In this document: one piece after another, positions 52,904-61,158 of the stretch
Layout: each line of letters starts with the position of its first letter
Numbering within the stretch: the first letter of the stretch is position 1
Assembly: GCA_015522695.1 (NCBI GenBank)
Contig: WALT01000002.1
Span: forward strand, 1 to 64,000
Direction of reading: 5' to 3'
DNA length: 64,000 nucleotides
Source of the DNA: Nitrososphaerota archaeon
GTDB taxonomy: Archaea > Thermoproteota > Nitrososphaeria > Conexivisphaerales > Conexivisphaeraceae
Made by a program: the position numbers and the translations under genes
Notes under the pieces: generated by a model
Databases searched by the model: none
The model's input: the letters and a program-made list of their open reading frames with translations, nothing else
Told to the model about the DNA's origin: nothing

Positions 52904-53887
52904 GTGATAGTGGACGCGCGTGGGCTTCCAGAGCCCGCGCTGACGATCGCCGAGAAGCTGGGGGTGGATGGATATATAGGTAAAGCGCCGAGGGGTGGAG
53001 TTCTCCTGAAGCTAACGGAAAACGCTCGGGAAGTGGGAGATGATGTGCTCGTGGTCGTCCGAATAGATAGCGGTGAAGACCAGGAGAAGGTCATCGAGGT
53101 TGCAGAAGGCGGGGCCAAGAGGATACTCGTCGAGACCGCCGACTGGAAGGTGATACCGCTGGAGAACGTGATAGCGGCCACGCAGGACATGGGGATAGAG
53201 CTCTACGCTAGAGCTGAGGGCCCGGAGGAGGCCACGATGCTCTCAGGGATCCTGGAGAAGGGGGTCAGCGGGGTTGTGGTCTCGACGAGCAGCCCTGACA
53301 GGCTGGTCGAGATGATCGAGGCCCTCATCCCGACATCGAGGATAGAGCTCAGGCCGGCCGATGTGAAGGCGGTTGAACTCGTCGGGATGGGGGATAGGGT
53401 CTGCGTCGACACCTCGAACCTATTGAGGGTCGGCGAGGGAGCACTCGTGGGCAACAGCAGTAACTTCCTGTTCCTCGTGCACGGAGAGACCATCGAGACC
53501 GAGTACGTGGCCGCAAGGCCGTTCAGGGTGAACGCCGGAGGTATCCATTCCTATATACTTCTACCGGATGGGAAGACGAAGTACCTCTCCGAGATGGGGG
53601 CTGGGGATCATGTGTTGATATCCGACTGGGAGGGGAGGACGAGGAGGGCCATCGTGGGCAGGGCGAAGATCGAGAGGAGGCCCATGGTGCTCGTGGAGGC
53701 TGAGGCCGAGGGTAGATCCGGTACGATATTGTTGCAGTATGCCGAAACGATAAGGCTCGTGAGGCCTGACGGCACGCCCATCTCGTGTACCGAAATATCG
53801 AAGGGGGAGGAGGTCCTCGTGCACATGCCTGAGGCCGGGGCCAGACACTTCGGGATGGCAGTGGACGAATTCATAATAGAAAAATAG
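52904..53887 (+). CDS. aroB': 3-dehydroquinate synthase, archaeal type II
   Basis: A 327-residue protein that oxidatively deaminates the ADH synthase product to 3-dehydroquinate with NAD. Recognised by VIPLENVIAATQ, VSGVVVSTSSPDRLVEMIEA, VGMGDRVCVDTSNLLRVGEG and ALVGNSSNFLFLVHGETIE. The C-terminal half has FRVNAGGIHSYILLPDGKT and EMGAGDHVLI. GTG at 52904 is used; CTG at 52895 (LKKVIVDARG) would add three residues and is also possible. aroD follows after 2 nt. Confidence 0.92.
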   Translation: MIVDARGLPEPALTIAEKLGVDGYIGKAPRGGVLLKLTENAREVGDDVLVVVRIDSGEDQEKVIEVAEGGAKRILVETADWKVIPLENVIAATQDMGIELYARAEGPEEATMLSGILEKGVSGVVVSTSSPDRLVEMIEALIPTSRIELRPADVKAVELVGMGDRVCVDTSNLLRVGEGALVGNSSNFLFLVHGETIETEYVAARPFRVNAGGIHSYILLPDGKTKYLSEMGAGDHVLISDWEGRTRRAIVGRAKIERRPMVLVEAEAEGRSGTILLQYAETIRLVRPDGTPISCTEISKGEEVLVHMPEAGARHFGMAVDEFIIEK

Positions 53888-53889
53888 CG

Positions 53890-54579
53890 ATGACGAGGAT
53901 AGTTGTGAGTCTGGCTGGGAGGGATGTGGACGAGATAGTTGACGTGCTCCCGAAGGCCCTAGACGTGGCCGATATCGTCGAGATAAGGTTGGATCACCTG
54001 GAAAGGATGGAGGACATGTCCTCCATCGAGGATTACCTGGACTGCAGGCGCACGATGTTCACATTCAGGTCGGGAAGCGAAGGCGGGGCCGGAGGGGAGT
54101 TGGGGATGAGGGAGCTCGATGTGCTCGAGGGGTTGGTGGAGGCCTGTCCAAACTCGCTGATCGATGTGGAGATGGAGAAGATCAGGGGGATCCCGAGGGC
54201 CAGGAGGCTGGCGGAGGAGCTCGGGGGGAGGCTGATAGCATCCAAACATGTGGCCAAGCCGAGGCTCGAGGATCTAGTGTCCGAGTATAGATGGGCTGAG
54301 GAGCTCGGGGGCTATGTGAAGATCGTGTGTAATGCTGAAAGGATCGAGGACAACGTTGTGCCTCTGGAGCTATATGCGATGTTCGGACCTTCAAAGCTGA
54401 TAAGCTTCTGTACCGGGAAGGCCGGCATCCTGTCCAGGGTCCTATCGGCAGCTCTAGGGGCTCCACTGGCCTATGCCTCACAACCGTACGGCGAACCGGT
54501 CGCGAGCGGTCAGCTGCCAGCGCCCTCGATGAGGGCGCTCATCGATGCCGTGAGAGAGGCACTGAAGGTAAATCCTTAA
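53890..54579 (+). CDS. aroD: 3-dehydroquinate dehydratase type I
   Basis: A 229-residue barrel enzyme converting dehydroquinate to dehydroshikimate. It shows RIVVSLAGRDVDEIVDVLPK, DIVEIRLDHLERM, the active-site His in LIASKHVAKPRLED (normally SYHDF) and the Schiff-base Lys in GGYVKIVCNAE. ISFCTGKAGILSRVLSAALG and ASQPYGEPVASGQLPAPSM close the protein. All key residues are present. Its end is followed by a new promoter-like TTAAATC. Confidence 0.92.
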   Translation: MTRIVVSLAGRDVDEIVDVLPKALDVADIVEIRLDHLERMEDMSSIEDYLDCRRTMFTFRSGSEGGAGGELGMRELDVLEGLVEACPNSLIDVEMEKIRGIPRARRLAEELGGRLIASKHVAKPRLEDLVSEYRWAEELGGYVKIVCNAERIEDNVVPLELYAMFGPSKLISFCTGKAGILSRVLSAALGAPLAYASQPYGEPVASGQLPAPSMRALIDAVREALKVNP

Positions 54580-54614
54580 ATCCCTCACCCCAAATAGTGT
54601 GAGAGGAGATCGTT

Positions 54615-55031
54615 ATGCCATTCGCCCTTAAAGCACGAGATGTCATGGATACCAAGGTCGTCTACGTGGACAAGGGTATCCCGATGGGTGATGTGATGAA
54701 GAGGATGGTGGAGAACGGCGTTTGGTCAGTCGTCGTGACCGACAAGGGGCTCCCTATAGGTGTGGTAACCGATAGGGATTTCATAAGGAGGTGCCTGGTC
54801 AAGGGATGTATCAATCCGCTGGCGACGCCAGCGGGTGACATAATGTCATCGCCCCTGATAACCTGTAGCCCCGACGAGCCTGCTGGCAACGTGTGGAAGA
54901 TAATGGTCGAGAAACAGATAAGGAGGGTTTACATAGTCGAGAAGGGGATGATAATAGGACGTGTCACCCAGACCGGACTCTTCCAGAAGATGCTGGAGGC
55001 ATTCCTAGCACTAGCCCAGATATCCGCCTGA
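54615..55031 (+). CDS. CBS-domain pair protein within the aromatic cluster
   Basis: A 138-residue protein made of two CBS motifs: KARDVMDTKVVYVDKGIPMG with VTDKGLPIGVVTDRDFIRRC, and AGDIMSSPLITCSPDEPAG with VEKGMIIGRVTQTGLF. CBS pairs bind adenosine ligands such as AMP, ATP or SAM and regulate partner proteins. It has no other domain. A GAGGAG ribosome site lies before the ATG, and TTAAATC near 54578-54584 may give it its own promoter. Its place between aroD and aroE suggests control of the pathway, which is inference. Confidence 0.82.
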   Translation: MPFALKARDVMDTKVVYVDKGIPMGDVMKRMVENGVWSVVVTDKGLPIGVVTDRDFIRRCLVKGCINPLATPAGDIMSSPLITCSPDEPAGNVWKIMVEKQIRRVYIVEKGMIIGRVTQTGLFQKMLEAFLALAQISA

Positions 55032-55038
55032 TCGTGCG

Positions 55039-55881
55039 TTGATAACAAGCTCCACGGAACTCTACTGTTTGATAGGCAATCCCATCTCCATGTCCATATC
55101 TCCACAGGTGCACAATGCGGCATATGAGGGCATGGGTATGGACGCTGTATATCTGGCGTTCAGGGTTGACGATGGTGAGCTGGAGGATGCCGTCGAAGGA
55201 CTCAGGATAGTGGCTAGGGGATTCAACGTCACGATACCACATAAGACCAGGATGTCGCTTCTCGTCGACGATCTAACTCGAGAGGCCCAAATATCGGGGG
55301 CTGTCAACACCGTGAGGAACGATCGAGGGAAGCTCGTCGGCCACAACACGGACTCCCTTGCAGCGGTATACCTCCTCGATAAGCTCGGCGTGAGGGGTGG
55401 AGCAGCAACGATCATAGGCGCTGGCGGTGCATCGAGGTCCGTGATATATGCCCTGTGGATGAGGGGCTTCACGAGGTTATACATCCATAATAGAAACAGG
55501 AGGAGGGCTGAAGTCCTCGCATCGAGCGTTAAGGCCATATACGGATTCGATGCTGTGGGTCTGCCCCTGGATCCTGCGACGTTAGCTGAGAGTATAGGGA
55601 GGGCGGACGTCCTCATAAACGCGACGCCGCTCGGGATGTACGGTGGGGAACTCCAGATACCGGGTGATGCGTTGAGGAAGGATGTCGCTGTGATGGACCT
55701 AGCCTATGCCTCCGGGGGAACTGGCCTACAGAGGATCGCCGTGAAGAGGGAGCTCAAGATGACATCTGGTCTCGAGTTCCTGGTCCTCCAGGCGGCATTT
55801 GCGATAGAATTCTGGACGGGAAGAAGGCCTCCGGTGACCCTGATGATGGAGGCCGCACGCGAAGCCCTGGGCGTGAAATGA
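55039..55881 (+). CDS. aroE: shikimate dehydrogenase
   Basis: A 280-residue NADP enzyme with TTG start. It has LIGNPISMSISPQVHNAAYE (shikimate-binding Ser), ARGFNVTIPHKTRMSLLVDD with the catalytic Lys, GHNTDSLAAVYLLD with the catalytic Asp, the NADP loop IIGAGGASRSVIYALW, INATPLGMYGG and LEFLVLQAAFAIEFWTG. Overlaps the shikimate kinase gene by 4 nt. Confidence 0.94.
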   Translation: MITSSTELYCLIGNPISMSISPQVHNAAYEGMGMDAVYLAFRVDDGELEDAVEGLRIVARGFNVTIPHKTRMSLLVDDLTREAQISGAVNTVRNDRGKLVGHNTDSLAAVYLLDKLGVRGGAATIIGAGGASRSVIYALWMRGFTRLYIHNRNRRRAEVLASSVKAIYGFDAVGLPLDPATLAESIGRADVLINATPLGMYGGELQIPGDALRKDVAVMDLAYASGGTGLQRIAVKRELKMTSGLEFLVLQAAFAIEFWTGRRPPVTLMMEAAREALGVK

Positions 55882-56744
55882 GGGGATTCGCCGAGTCCAG
55901 CTGTGCAGTATCCCTGGTCAATGCCATACCGACAGGTATAGGGGCGGCCCTGGCCATATCGACGAGGATAACCGTGGAGGCCGAGGTGAAGCGAGATCCA
56001 GGGGTGGATGTGGAGTATATGGGCGTGAACCCTGGGGATGAAGCCCTCGTCGAGGCGGCGGCCTGCGTTATCGGGGAGAGGACGGGTTGGAGGGGAGGGT
56101 GGAAGGTCAGGATACGCTCTGAGCTGCCGCCCAGGAGAGGGCTGAAGACGAGCAGCGCAGCCGCCAACAGCCTAGCCGCGGCCATGATGGAGGCGGCCGG
56201 CATGGAGCCGAGCTGGATGGATATACTGGATTATGGGATCGAGGCCGCCAGGAGGGCCGGGATTACGGTGACGGGTGCGCTCGACGATGCAGCCGCCAGC
56301 CTCCTGGGGGGGCTTGCAGTTACCGATAACAGGAGGGGGACTATCCTCGATCACAGACACCTGTCCCTGAAGGATGTCGTGGTGATCCTGGCGATATCGA
56401 TGGAGGAGATCCCGAAGGGTGATATCGACCGGGGACGATTTATGCTCCTAGCTCCGGCCGCTGAAGTCGCCCTCAGGCTCGTCGGCTCGGGGAAGTACGC
56501 CGAGGCCATGACGCTCAACGGGATGCTCGTGACATCGGCCCTCCATCTCGATATGAAACCCGTCATGGATTCCCTGAAAGCTGGGGCGCTGGCGGCAGGC
56601 GTGACAGGTACCGGTCCATCTTTAGCCGCCCTGACGAGGAAATGTGATGTCGACACAGTCGTGGCAGCGCTTAAAGGGTACTTCCAGGACATCAGGGTCT
56701 ATAACATGGAGAACAGGCCGGGTGTCTGGTATGCCGAGGTTTAA
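55878..56744 (+). CDS. aroK: shikimate kinase, archaeal GHMP type
   Basis: A 288-residue GHMP-superfamily kinase, unrelated to bacterial AroK. SLVNAIPTGIGAALAISTRI is the N-terminal strand. The phosphate loop ELPPRRGLKTSSAAANSLAA, the segment TVTGALDDAAASLLGG and GVTGTGPSLAALTRK are the GHMP motifs in order. It phosphorylates shikimate before the aroA step. The stop overlaps the start of aroA by 14 nt. Confidence 0.92.
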   Translation: MRGFAESSCAVSLVNAIPTGIGAALAISTRITVEAEVKRDPGVDVEYMGVNPGDEALVEAAACVIGERTGWRGGWKVRIRSELPPRRGLKTSSAAANSLAAAMMEAAGMEPSWMDILDYGIEAARRAGITVTGALDDAAASLLGGLAVTDNRRGTILDHRHLSLKDVVVILAISMEEIPKGDIDRGRFMLLAPAAEVALRLVGSGKYAEAMTLNGMLVTSALHLDMKPVMDSLKAGALAAGVTGTGPSLAALTRKCDVDTVVAALKGYFQDIRVYNMENRPGVWYAEV

Positions 56745-58005
56745 CGCTTCCACCGAGATCGACGGGAGTTTTATCGTTCCGCCGAGCAAATCCTATACAC
56801 ACAGGGCGCTCGTGGCAGCAGCGCTCGCGGATGGGGAGTCGAAGATAGTGAACCCCCTGACATCCGAGGACACATGCGCGACGATCAGGGCGCTCAGGGC
56901 CATGGGAGTGTCGATGAAGGGGGATGAGAGGGGGGATGTGATCATGGTCAGGCCGCCGGAAGCCCTGGAGCCACCGGACGACGTCATAGATTGTGGAGAC
57001 TCAGGGACCACGATGCGTTTGATGATATCGGTGGCCTCGCTTGCACGAGATGGTTACACGATATTGACGGGTGGAAGGAGGCTCAGGGAGAGGCCCAATG
57101 GGCCCCTTCTCGATTCCCTGTCACAGCTCGGCGTCGAGGTCTTCTCCTCGAGGCTTGACGGTAGACCGCCGATCGTGATAAGGGGAGGGGGCATCGAGGG
57201 AGGTGAGGCTGTGCTGGACGCCAGCATATCCTCACAGTTCGTGTCGTCGATACTCCTAGTGGCACCGAGGAGCAGGAGGGGGGTGAAGCTCAGGGTCGAT
57301 GGGGCCGTCTCCAAGCCCTACATAGATGCCACGATCGACGTCATGGAGAAGTTCGGGGTCGATGTTTCCAGGTCTGGATACGAGATGTTCAACGTGGACC
57401 CGGGACGTTATAGACACACGGAGTTCGTCGTCCCTGGAGACTTCTCCTCCGCCTCCTTCTTCATAGCGCTCGTGGCGATGAGGGGTGGGAACCTCGAACT
57501 GAAGGGGTTGGAGGGGATGCCCCAGCCCGATAGTACGATACTCGAAATCGTGGAGGAGATGGGCGCTGACGTGAAGAGGAGAGATCGTTCGGTGATCATC
57601 AAGTCTGATGGGGACCTTCATGGAGGGAGGTTCAACCTCAGGGACTCGCCGGATCTCCTTCCCGTGCTCGCCGTCATGGCGCTAAAGGCCGACGGCCCTG
57701 TGGAGATACTCGGGGTCGAGCACACGATGTTCAAGGAGTCTGATAGGTTGAACGTCCTGGCCGAGGAGATGGGGAGGATAGGTGGGATCGTGGAATGCGG
57801 TCCTGGATCTCTCAAGATATATCCATTACGAGAACCGAGGCCAGCCATAGTCAGAGTACATGGGGATCACAGGGTGTACATGGCGTTCGCCGTCGCCTCG
57901 GCCGTCTACGGTGGTGCGTTCTCGGTCGAGGGCTCCACCGTGTACAGGAAATCGTACCCGGAATTCATCCACGACCTCGAGAGGCTCGGGGTAGACGTTT
58001 ATTAA
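56731..58005 (+). CDS. aroA: 3-phosphoshikimate 1-carboxyvinyltransferase (EPSP synthase)
   Basis: A 424-residue enzyme. FIVPPSKSYTHRALVAAALA has the shikimate-phosphate binding Lys, Ser and Arg. IDCGDSGTTMRLMISVAS replaces the usual GNAGTT loop with GDSGTT. ISSQFVSSILLVAP, FVVPGDFSSASFFIAL, EHTMFKESDRLNVLAEEMGR and VHGDHRVYMAFAVAS follow. The ATG at 56731 overlaps the shikimate kinase stop; earlier in-frame ATGs are inside that gene. The stop codon TAA is part of the TATA box of aroC. Confidence 0.94.
   Translation: MPRFNASTEIDGSFIVPPSKSYTHRALVAAALADGESKIVNPLTSEDTCATIRALRAMGVSMKGDERGDVIMVRPPEALEPPDDVIDCGDSGTTMRLMISVASLARDGYTILTGGRRLRERPNGPLLDSLSQLGVEVFSSRLDGRPPIVIRGGGIEGGEAVLDASISSQFVSSILLVAPRSRRGVKLRVDGAVSKPYIDATIDVMEKFGVDVSRSGYEMFNVDPGRYRHTEFVVPGDFSSASFFIALVAMRGGNLELKGLEGMPQPDSTILEIVEEMGADVKRRDRSVIIKSDGDLHGGRFNLRDSPDLLPVLAVMALKADGPVEILGVEHTMFKESDRLNVLAEEMGRIGGIVECGPGSLKIYPLREPRPAIVRVHGDHRVYMAFAVASAVYGGAFSVEGSTVYRKSYPEFIHDLERLGVDVY
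57998..58005 (+). promoter_or_regulatory. TATA box of aroC inside the end of aroA
   Basis: TTTATTAA covers the last codons and stop of aroA and is centred about 27 nt before the GTG at 58029. This would start an aroC transcript at the first base of the gene and decides the aroC start codon. Confidence 0.6.
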
Positions 58006-58028
58006 CGGCTCCGAAATCTATAGTCAAT

Positions 58029-59138
58029 GTGCCGGCGAACACAATCGGCGAGAGGTTCAGGGTCACGGTGATCGGTGAGAGCCATGGCCCCCTCATAGGT
58101 GCCATCATAGATGGGGTACCTGCTGGGCTTCCGATCTCGGAGGGCGACATCCAGCCGATGTTAGATCTCAGGAGGCCACATGGCGAACTTTATTCTACGG
58201 GGAGGGAGGAACCGGACTCGGTGAGGATAGCCTCCGGCCTTTATAGGGGAATGACGACGGGTGGCCCTCTCACGCTTCTCATAGAGAATAGGGACGTAGA
58301 TTCCAGGCCATATGAGGGACCTCCGATACCCAGGCCAGGACATGCCGACTATACAGCTTGGATAAGATATGGAGGACGAAATGATCCGAGGGGAGGCGGA
58401 AGGTTTTCCGGCAGGATGACGGCTGCCTTCGTGGCCGCAGGTGCGGTGGCCCTGAAGCTTCTCAGGAGGATCGGGGTCGAGGTGTTGGCATATACTGTGG
58501 AGATAGGAGGAGTGAGAGCCCATGCGGATCTGAGCGTCGAGGAGAAGAGAAGGAGGTACGAGGACCCACTGCGCTGCCCGGATCATGAGGCGTCGAAGTC
58601 CATGGAGGAGAAGATAATGAAGGCCAGGAGGGATGGCGACAGCGTCGGTGGGATCGTGGAATGCCTCGTCGTCGATGTACCTGCTGGGCTCGGCGAGCCG
58701 ATCATAGATACGCTCGATGGCGATCTCGCCAAGGCCATGTTCGCGATACCGGCTGTGAAGGGAATAGAATTCGGGGCCGGTTTTAAGGTCGCCAGACTTA
58801 GGGGCTCCGAGAACAACGATCAATTCATCGTGAAGGACGGAAAGGTGGTCACCCTCACCAACAACGCCGGCGGCATACTCGGTGGCATCAGCAACGGCAT
58901 GCCGATAGCGTTCAGGGTTGCATTCAAACCCGTCTCATCGATAGCGAGGAAACAGAGGAGCGTCAGGTTGGACACGATGGAGGAGGTCGAATTGATCGTG
59001 AAGGGAAGACATGATATATGTATAGTACCGAGGGCTGTGCCGATAGTCGAGTCCATGACGGCGATCGTCATCGTGGATCATGTCCTGAGGGCCGGCATCA
59101 TAGCACAGAATTTAGACGGATATGAACGACCTGGATGA
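58029..59138 (+). CDS. aroC: chorismate synthase
   Basis: A 369-residue FMN-dependent enzyme. NTIGERFRVTVIGESHGPLI is the family N-terminus, followed by LDLRRPHGELYSTGREEPDS, RPGHADYTAWIRYGGRND, GGGRFSGRMTAAFVAAGAVA, NNAGGILGGISNGMPIAFRV and DICIVPRAVPIVESMTAIVI. The start is GTG at 58029, matching homology and the upstream TATA box; the open frame extends much further upstream but overlaps aroA. The 3' end overlaps the chorismate mutase fusion gene by 17 nt. Confidence 0.94.
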   Translation: MPANTIGERFRVTVIGESHGPLIGAIIDGVPAGLPISEGDIQPMLDLRRPHGELYSTGREEPDSVRIASGLYRGMTTGGPLTLLIENRDVDSRPYEGPPIPRPGHADYTAWIRYGGRNDPRGGGRFSGRMTAAFVAAGAVALKLLRRIGVEVLAYTVEIGGVRAHADLSVEEKRRRYEDPLRCPDHEASKSMEEKIMKARRDGDSVGGIVECLVVDVPAGLGEPIIDTLDGDLAKAMFAIPAVKGIEFGAGFKVARLRGSENNDQFIVKDGKVVTLTNNAGGILGGISNGMPIAFRVAFKPVSSIARKQRSVRLDTMEEVELIVKGRHDICIVPRAVPIVESMTAIVIVDHVLRAGIIAQNLDGYERPG

Positions 59139-60393
59139 GCTCAGAAGGATAGCCAGGGACCTGATGCTGGACCTGGTGAGGATCGTCGCGAGGAGAAGGA
59201 AGATCGTGGAGAGGATAGCGGAGGAGAAGGGCAGGGCCGGACTACCGCTTGAGAATCACCGCGTCGAGGCCGAACTGTGGTCAGCGGTGTCCGATGAGGC
59301 CGATGAACTTGGACTCGATGAGAGGACGATCGGTGCGATCTTATGGTCGTTGATCAGGGACTCACTGAAGGTTCAGGGGGTGGAGGAGCCTGGGGATAGG
59401 CTAGCCGAGCTTGAACGGTGGATCATCGGAGGCAGCGATATGATGAGGTTGGATGCCGATTACTGGGAACCGCTGGTGGAGCCCAACGTCACAGATGCAC
59501 ATGATCTAGCGGAGGCAGAAGGGGAGCTCGCCGCCTCGTTGAGGCAGATATACGGTGAAGAGATCGACGATGGGGGATTGGTGACATTCCCGTCGTGGAG
59601 GGAGGCCGTGAGAAGCGTTCTCCAGATCTTCGGTGAAGGGAAGAGGGTAATGCTCCACGAGCCCGTCCATCCATGGTTAACCGCCATGGTATGGTCCACA
59701 GGGGGTAGACCGGTTAGGATCAGAAGGGAGCCCGAGAGGTGCTGGAGGATCGAGGAGCCCGAGGACTTGGGGAGGGGATCGGTGATGTTGGTCGAGCTTC
59801 CCGATTACAACACCGGCACCGTGCATGGTCATGGAGAGCTCGATGAACTCGAGGGCTATGCGGATAGGAATGGAATAATGCTGGTATCCCTTGAAGCCTG
59901 TAGAGATCTAGTATGGAATGGAAGACAGCCCAGCCTTGCCGGTAGGGCCATGGTCGTCGGCGGTATCGGATGTGCCTTGGGCTCTCTGGACAGAGGACCA
60001 GCTTGGATACTGACAGATGGAAGGGATGTTAGTGCGCTTAGAAACCTCAGGGCTTCATATGGTCTAGTACCACACCCAAGGGACGTATCGGCGGCGGCCT
60101 TCCTCATGAACGGTGGATTGGATGACGTGAGGATGAGGGTTAAACGGAGGGTCGAGGAGGTCGAGGAGGTTCTCGATGGATGGGTCTCCTATTGTAAACC
60201 AGATGCGGGTCCACATATGTTCATCTGGTCCAACTACTTGAACATGACGAACATGCTGAAGACAGGGGTCGTGGTTGCCCCTGGGGAGGCATTCGGAGGA
60301 TATCCTCACTCGGCCAGGGTAAATCTATTGGTGAGGGAGGAAGAGTTCCTCCTGGGGCTAGGTAGGATCATCCTCTCGCTATCCCCTCGATGA
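59122..60393 (+). CDS. chorismate mutase fused to a degenerate aminotransferase-like domain
   Basis: A 423-residue fusion. Residues 1-85 are an AroQ chorismate mutase: VARRRKIVERIAEEKGRAGL, PLENHRVEAELW and a closing LIRDSLKVQG keep the Arg, Lys and Gln that bind chorismate. Residues about 105-423 follow the fold-type I aminotransferase pattern: ELPDYNTGTVHGHGELDELE (NPTGT region), SLEACRDLVWNGRQPSLAG (SDEVYRDLVYDG region), VVGGIGCALGSLDRGPAWIL (VGSFSKALGLPGLRIGWI region) and the terminal Arg in SARVNLLV. The PLP Schiff-base Lys is Cys (residue 284), and the Asp and Tyr that hold PLP are Leu and Cys, so the second domain should be catalytically dead or altered. Confidence 0.8.
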   Translation: MNDLDELRRIARDLMLDLVRIVARRRKIVERIAEEKGRAGLPLENHRVEAELWSAVSDEADELGLDERTIGAILWSLIRDSLKVQGVEEPGDRLAELERWIIGGSDMMRLDADYWEPLVEPNVTDAHDLAEAEGELAASLRQIYGEEIDDGGLVTFPSWREAVRSVLQIFGEGKRVMLHEPVHPWLTAMVWSTGGRPVRIRREPERCWRIEEPEDLGRGSVMLVELPDYNTGTVHGHGELDELEGYADRNGIMLVSLEACRDLVWNGRQPSLAGRAMVVGGIGCALGSLDRGPAWILTDGRDVSALRNLRASYGLVPHPRDVSAAAFLMNGGLDDVRMRVKRRVEEVEEVLDGWVSYCKPDAGPHMFIWSNYLNMTNMLKTGVVVAPGEAFGGYPHSARVNLLVREEEFLLGLGRIILSLSPR

Positions 60394-60856
60394 TGGGCTT
60401 CAATTTTCTATACGTCCCCTCGAGGTGCTCAGGGATCATCTTAACGTCAGCGAGGACGGGCATGAAATTGGTGTCACCAGACCACCTGGGCACTATGTGA
60501 TAGTGTAGATGTTCGAAGCCAGCGCCTGCTGGTTTACCTATATTGACGCCTATATTGAATCCCTGCGGGTTCATGGCCGTCTTCAACGCGGTCATCGAGG
60601 CGACGACCAGCTCGTGTATTTCAAGCACTTCATCATCCGTGAGCTCCCGCGGCTCCATGACATGCCTATAAGGGGCCACCATCACGTGACCGCTGTTATA
60701 CGGATACCTGTTCATTATTATGAACGTCGACCTTCCCCTATATAATACGAGGTTCTCCTCATCCCTATCCTCCGATGCAGCTCGACAGAATATGCACGCG
60801 CCATCATCTATCTTCTTTATGTACTCCATCCTCCACGGAGCCCAGAGCTTGTCCAT
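60368..60856 (-). CDS. HIT-family nucleotide hydrolase/transferase
   Basis: A 162-residue HIT protein. It starts MDKLWAPWRMEYIKKIDDGA, has a zinc pair beginning CIFCRA, FIIMNRYPYNSGHVMVAPYR, and the histidine triad EHLHYHIVPRW. This subgroup (Ap4A phosphorylase/FHIT-like) cleaves dinucleoside polyphosphates or adenylated compounds. Convergent with the chorismate mutase fusion gene, overlapping by 26 nt. Confidence 0.9.
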   Translation of the reverse strand: MDKLWAPWRMEYIKKIDDGACIFCRAASEDRDEENLVLYRGRSTFIIMNRYPYNSGHVMVAPYRHVMEPRELTDDEVLEIHELVVASMTALKTAMNPQGFNIGVNIGKPAGAGFEHLHYHIVPRWSGDTNFMPVLADVKMIPEHLEGTYRKLKPIIEGIARG

Positions 60857-61158
60857 ATTTTCAATATCCTAAAGACCTGTTAATAAAAGGAGCTGTTCTA
60901 GTGATGTGGCCGCGAGGTTCTTCATCATATCGATGCACGAAATGAAGGAAAGGACCGGCCTGTTCCTAGCATCTCCATTGAGATGGAAATGGAATACGAT
61001 CATGATGGACGATGGTCGTCCTGATCGTTGGACTTGGATATCATGTCGCGGGCGAGGGAGATCCCGGTGATAAGCGTATTCAGTTCAGCAAAGATGAAGG
61101 GAAGCTGGAGCTTGGATGCGCAAGCTCCGTGGTCCCACGACGCGGAGATGGCTCCACA
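60857..61158. other. gene-poor interval
   Basis: About 300 nt between two minus-strand genes. TTAATAAAAGGAG near 60881 lies close to the HIT gene start and may hold its promoter in reverse orientation. Short plus-strand frames (for example from 61028) run into antisense of the RuvC-like gene and show no recognisable domain. I see nothing else that I can support. Confidence 0.4.
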
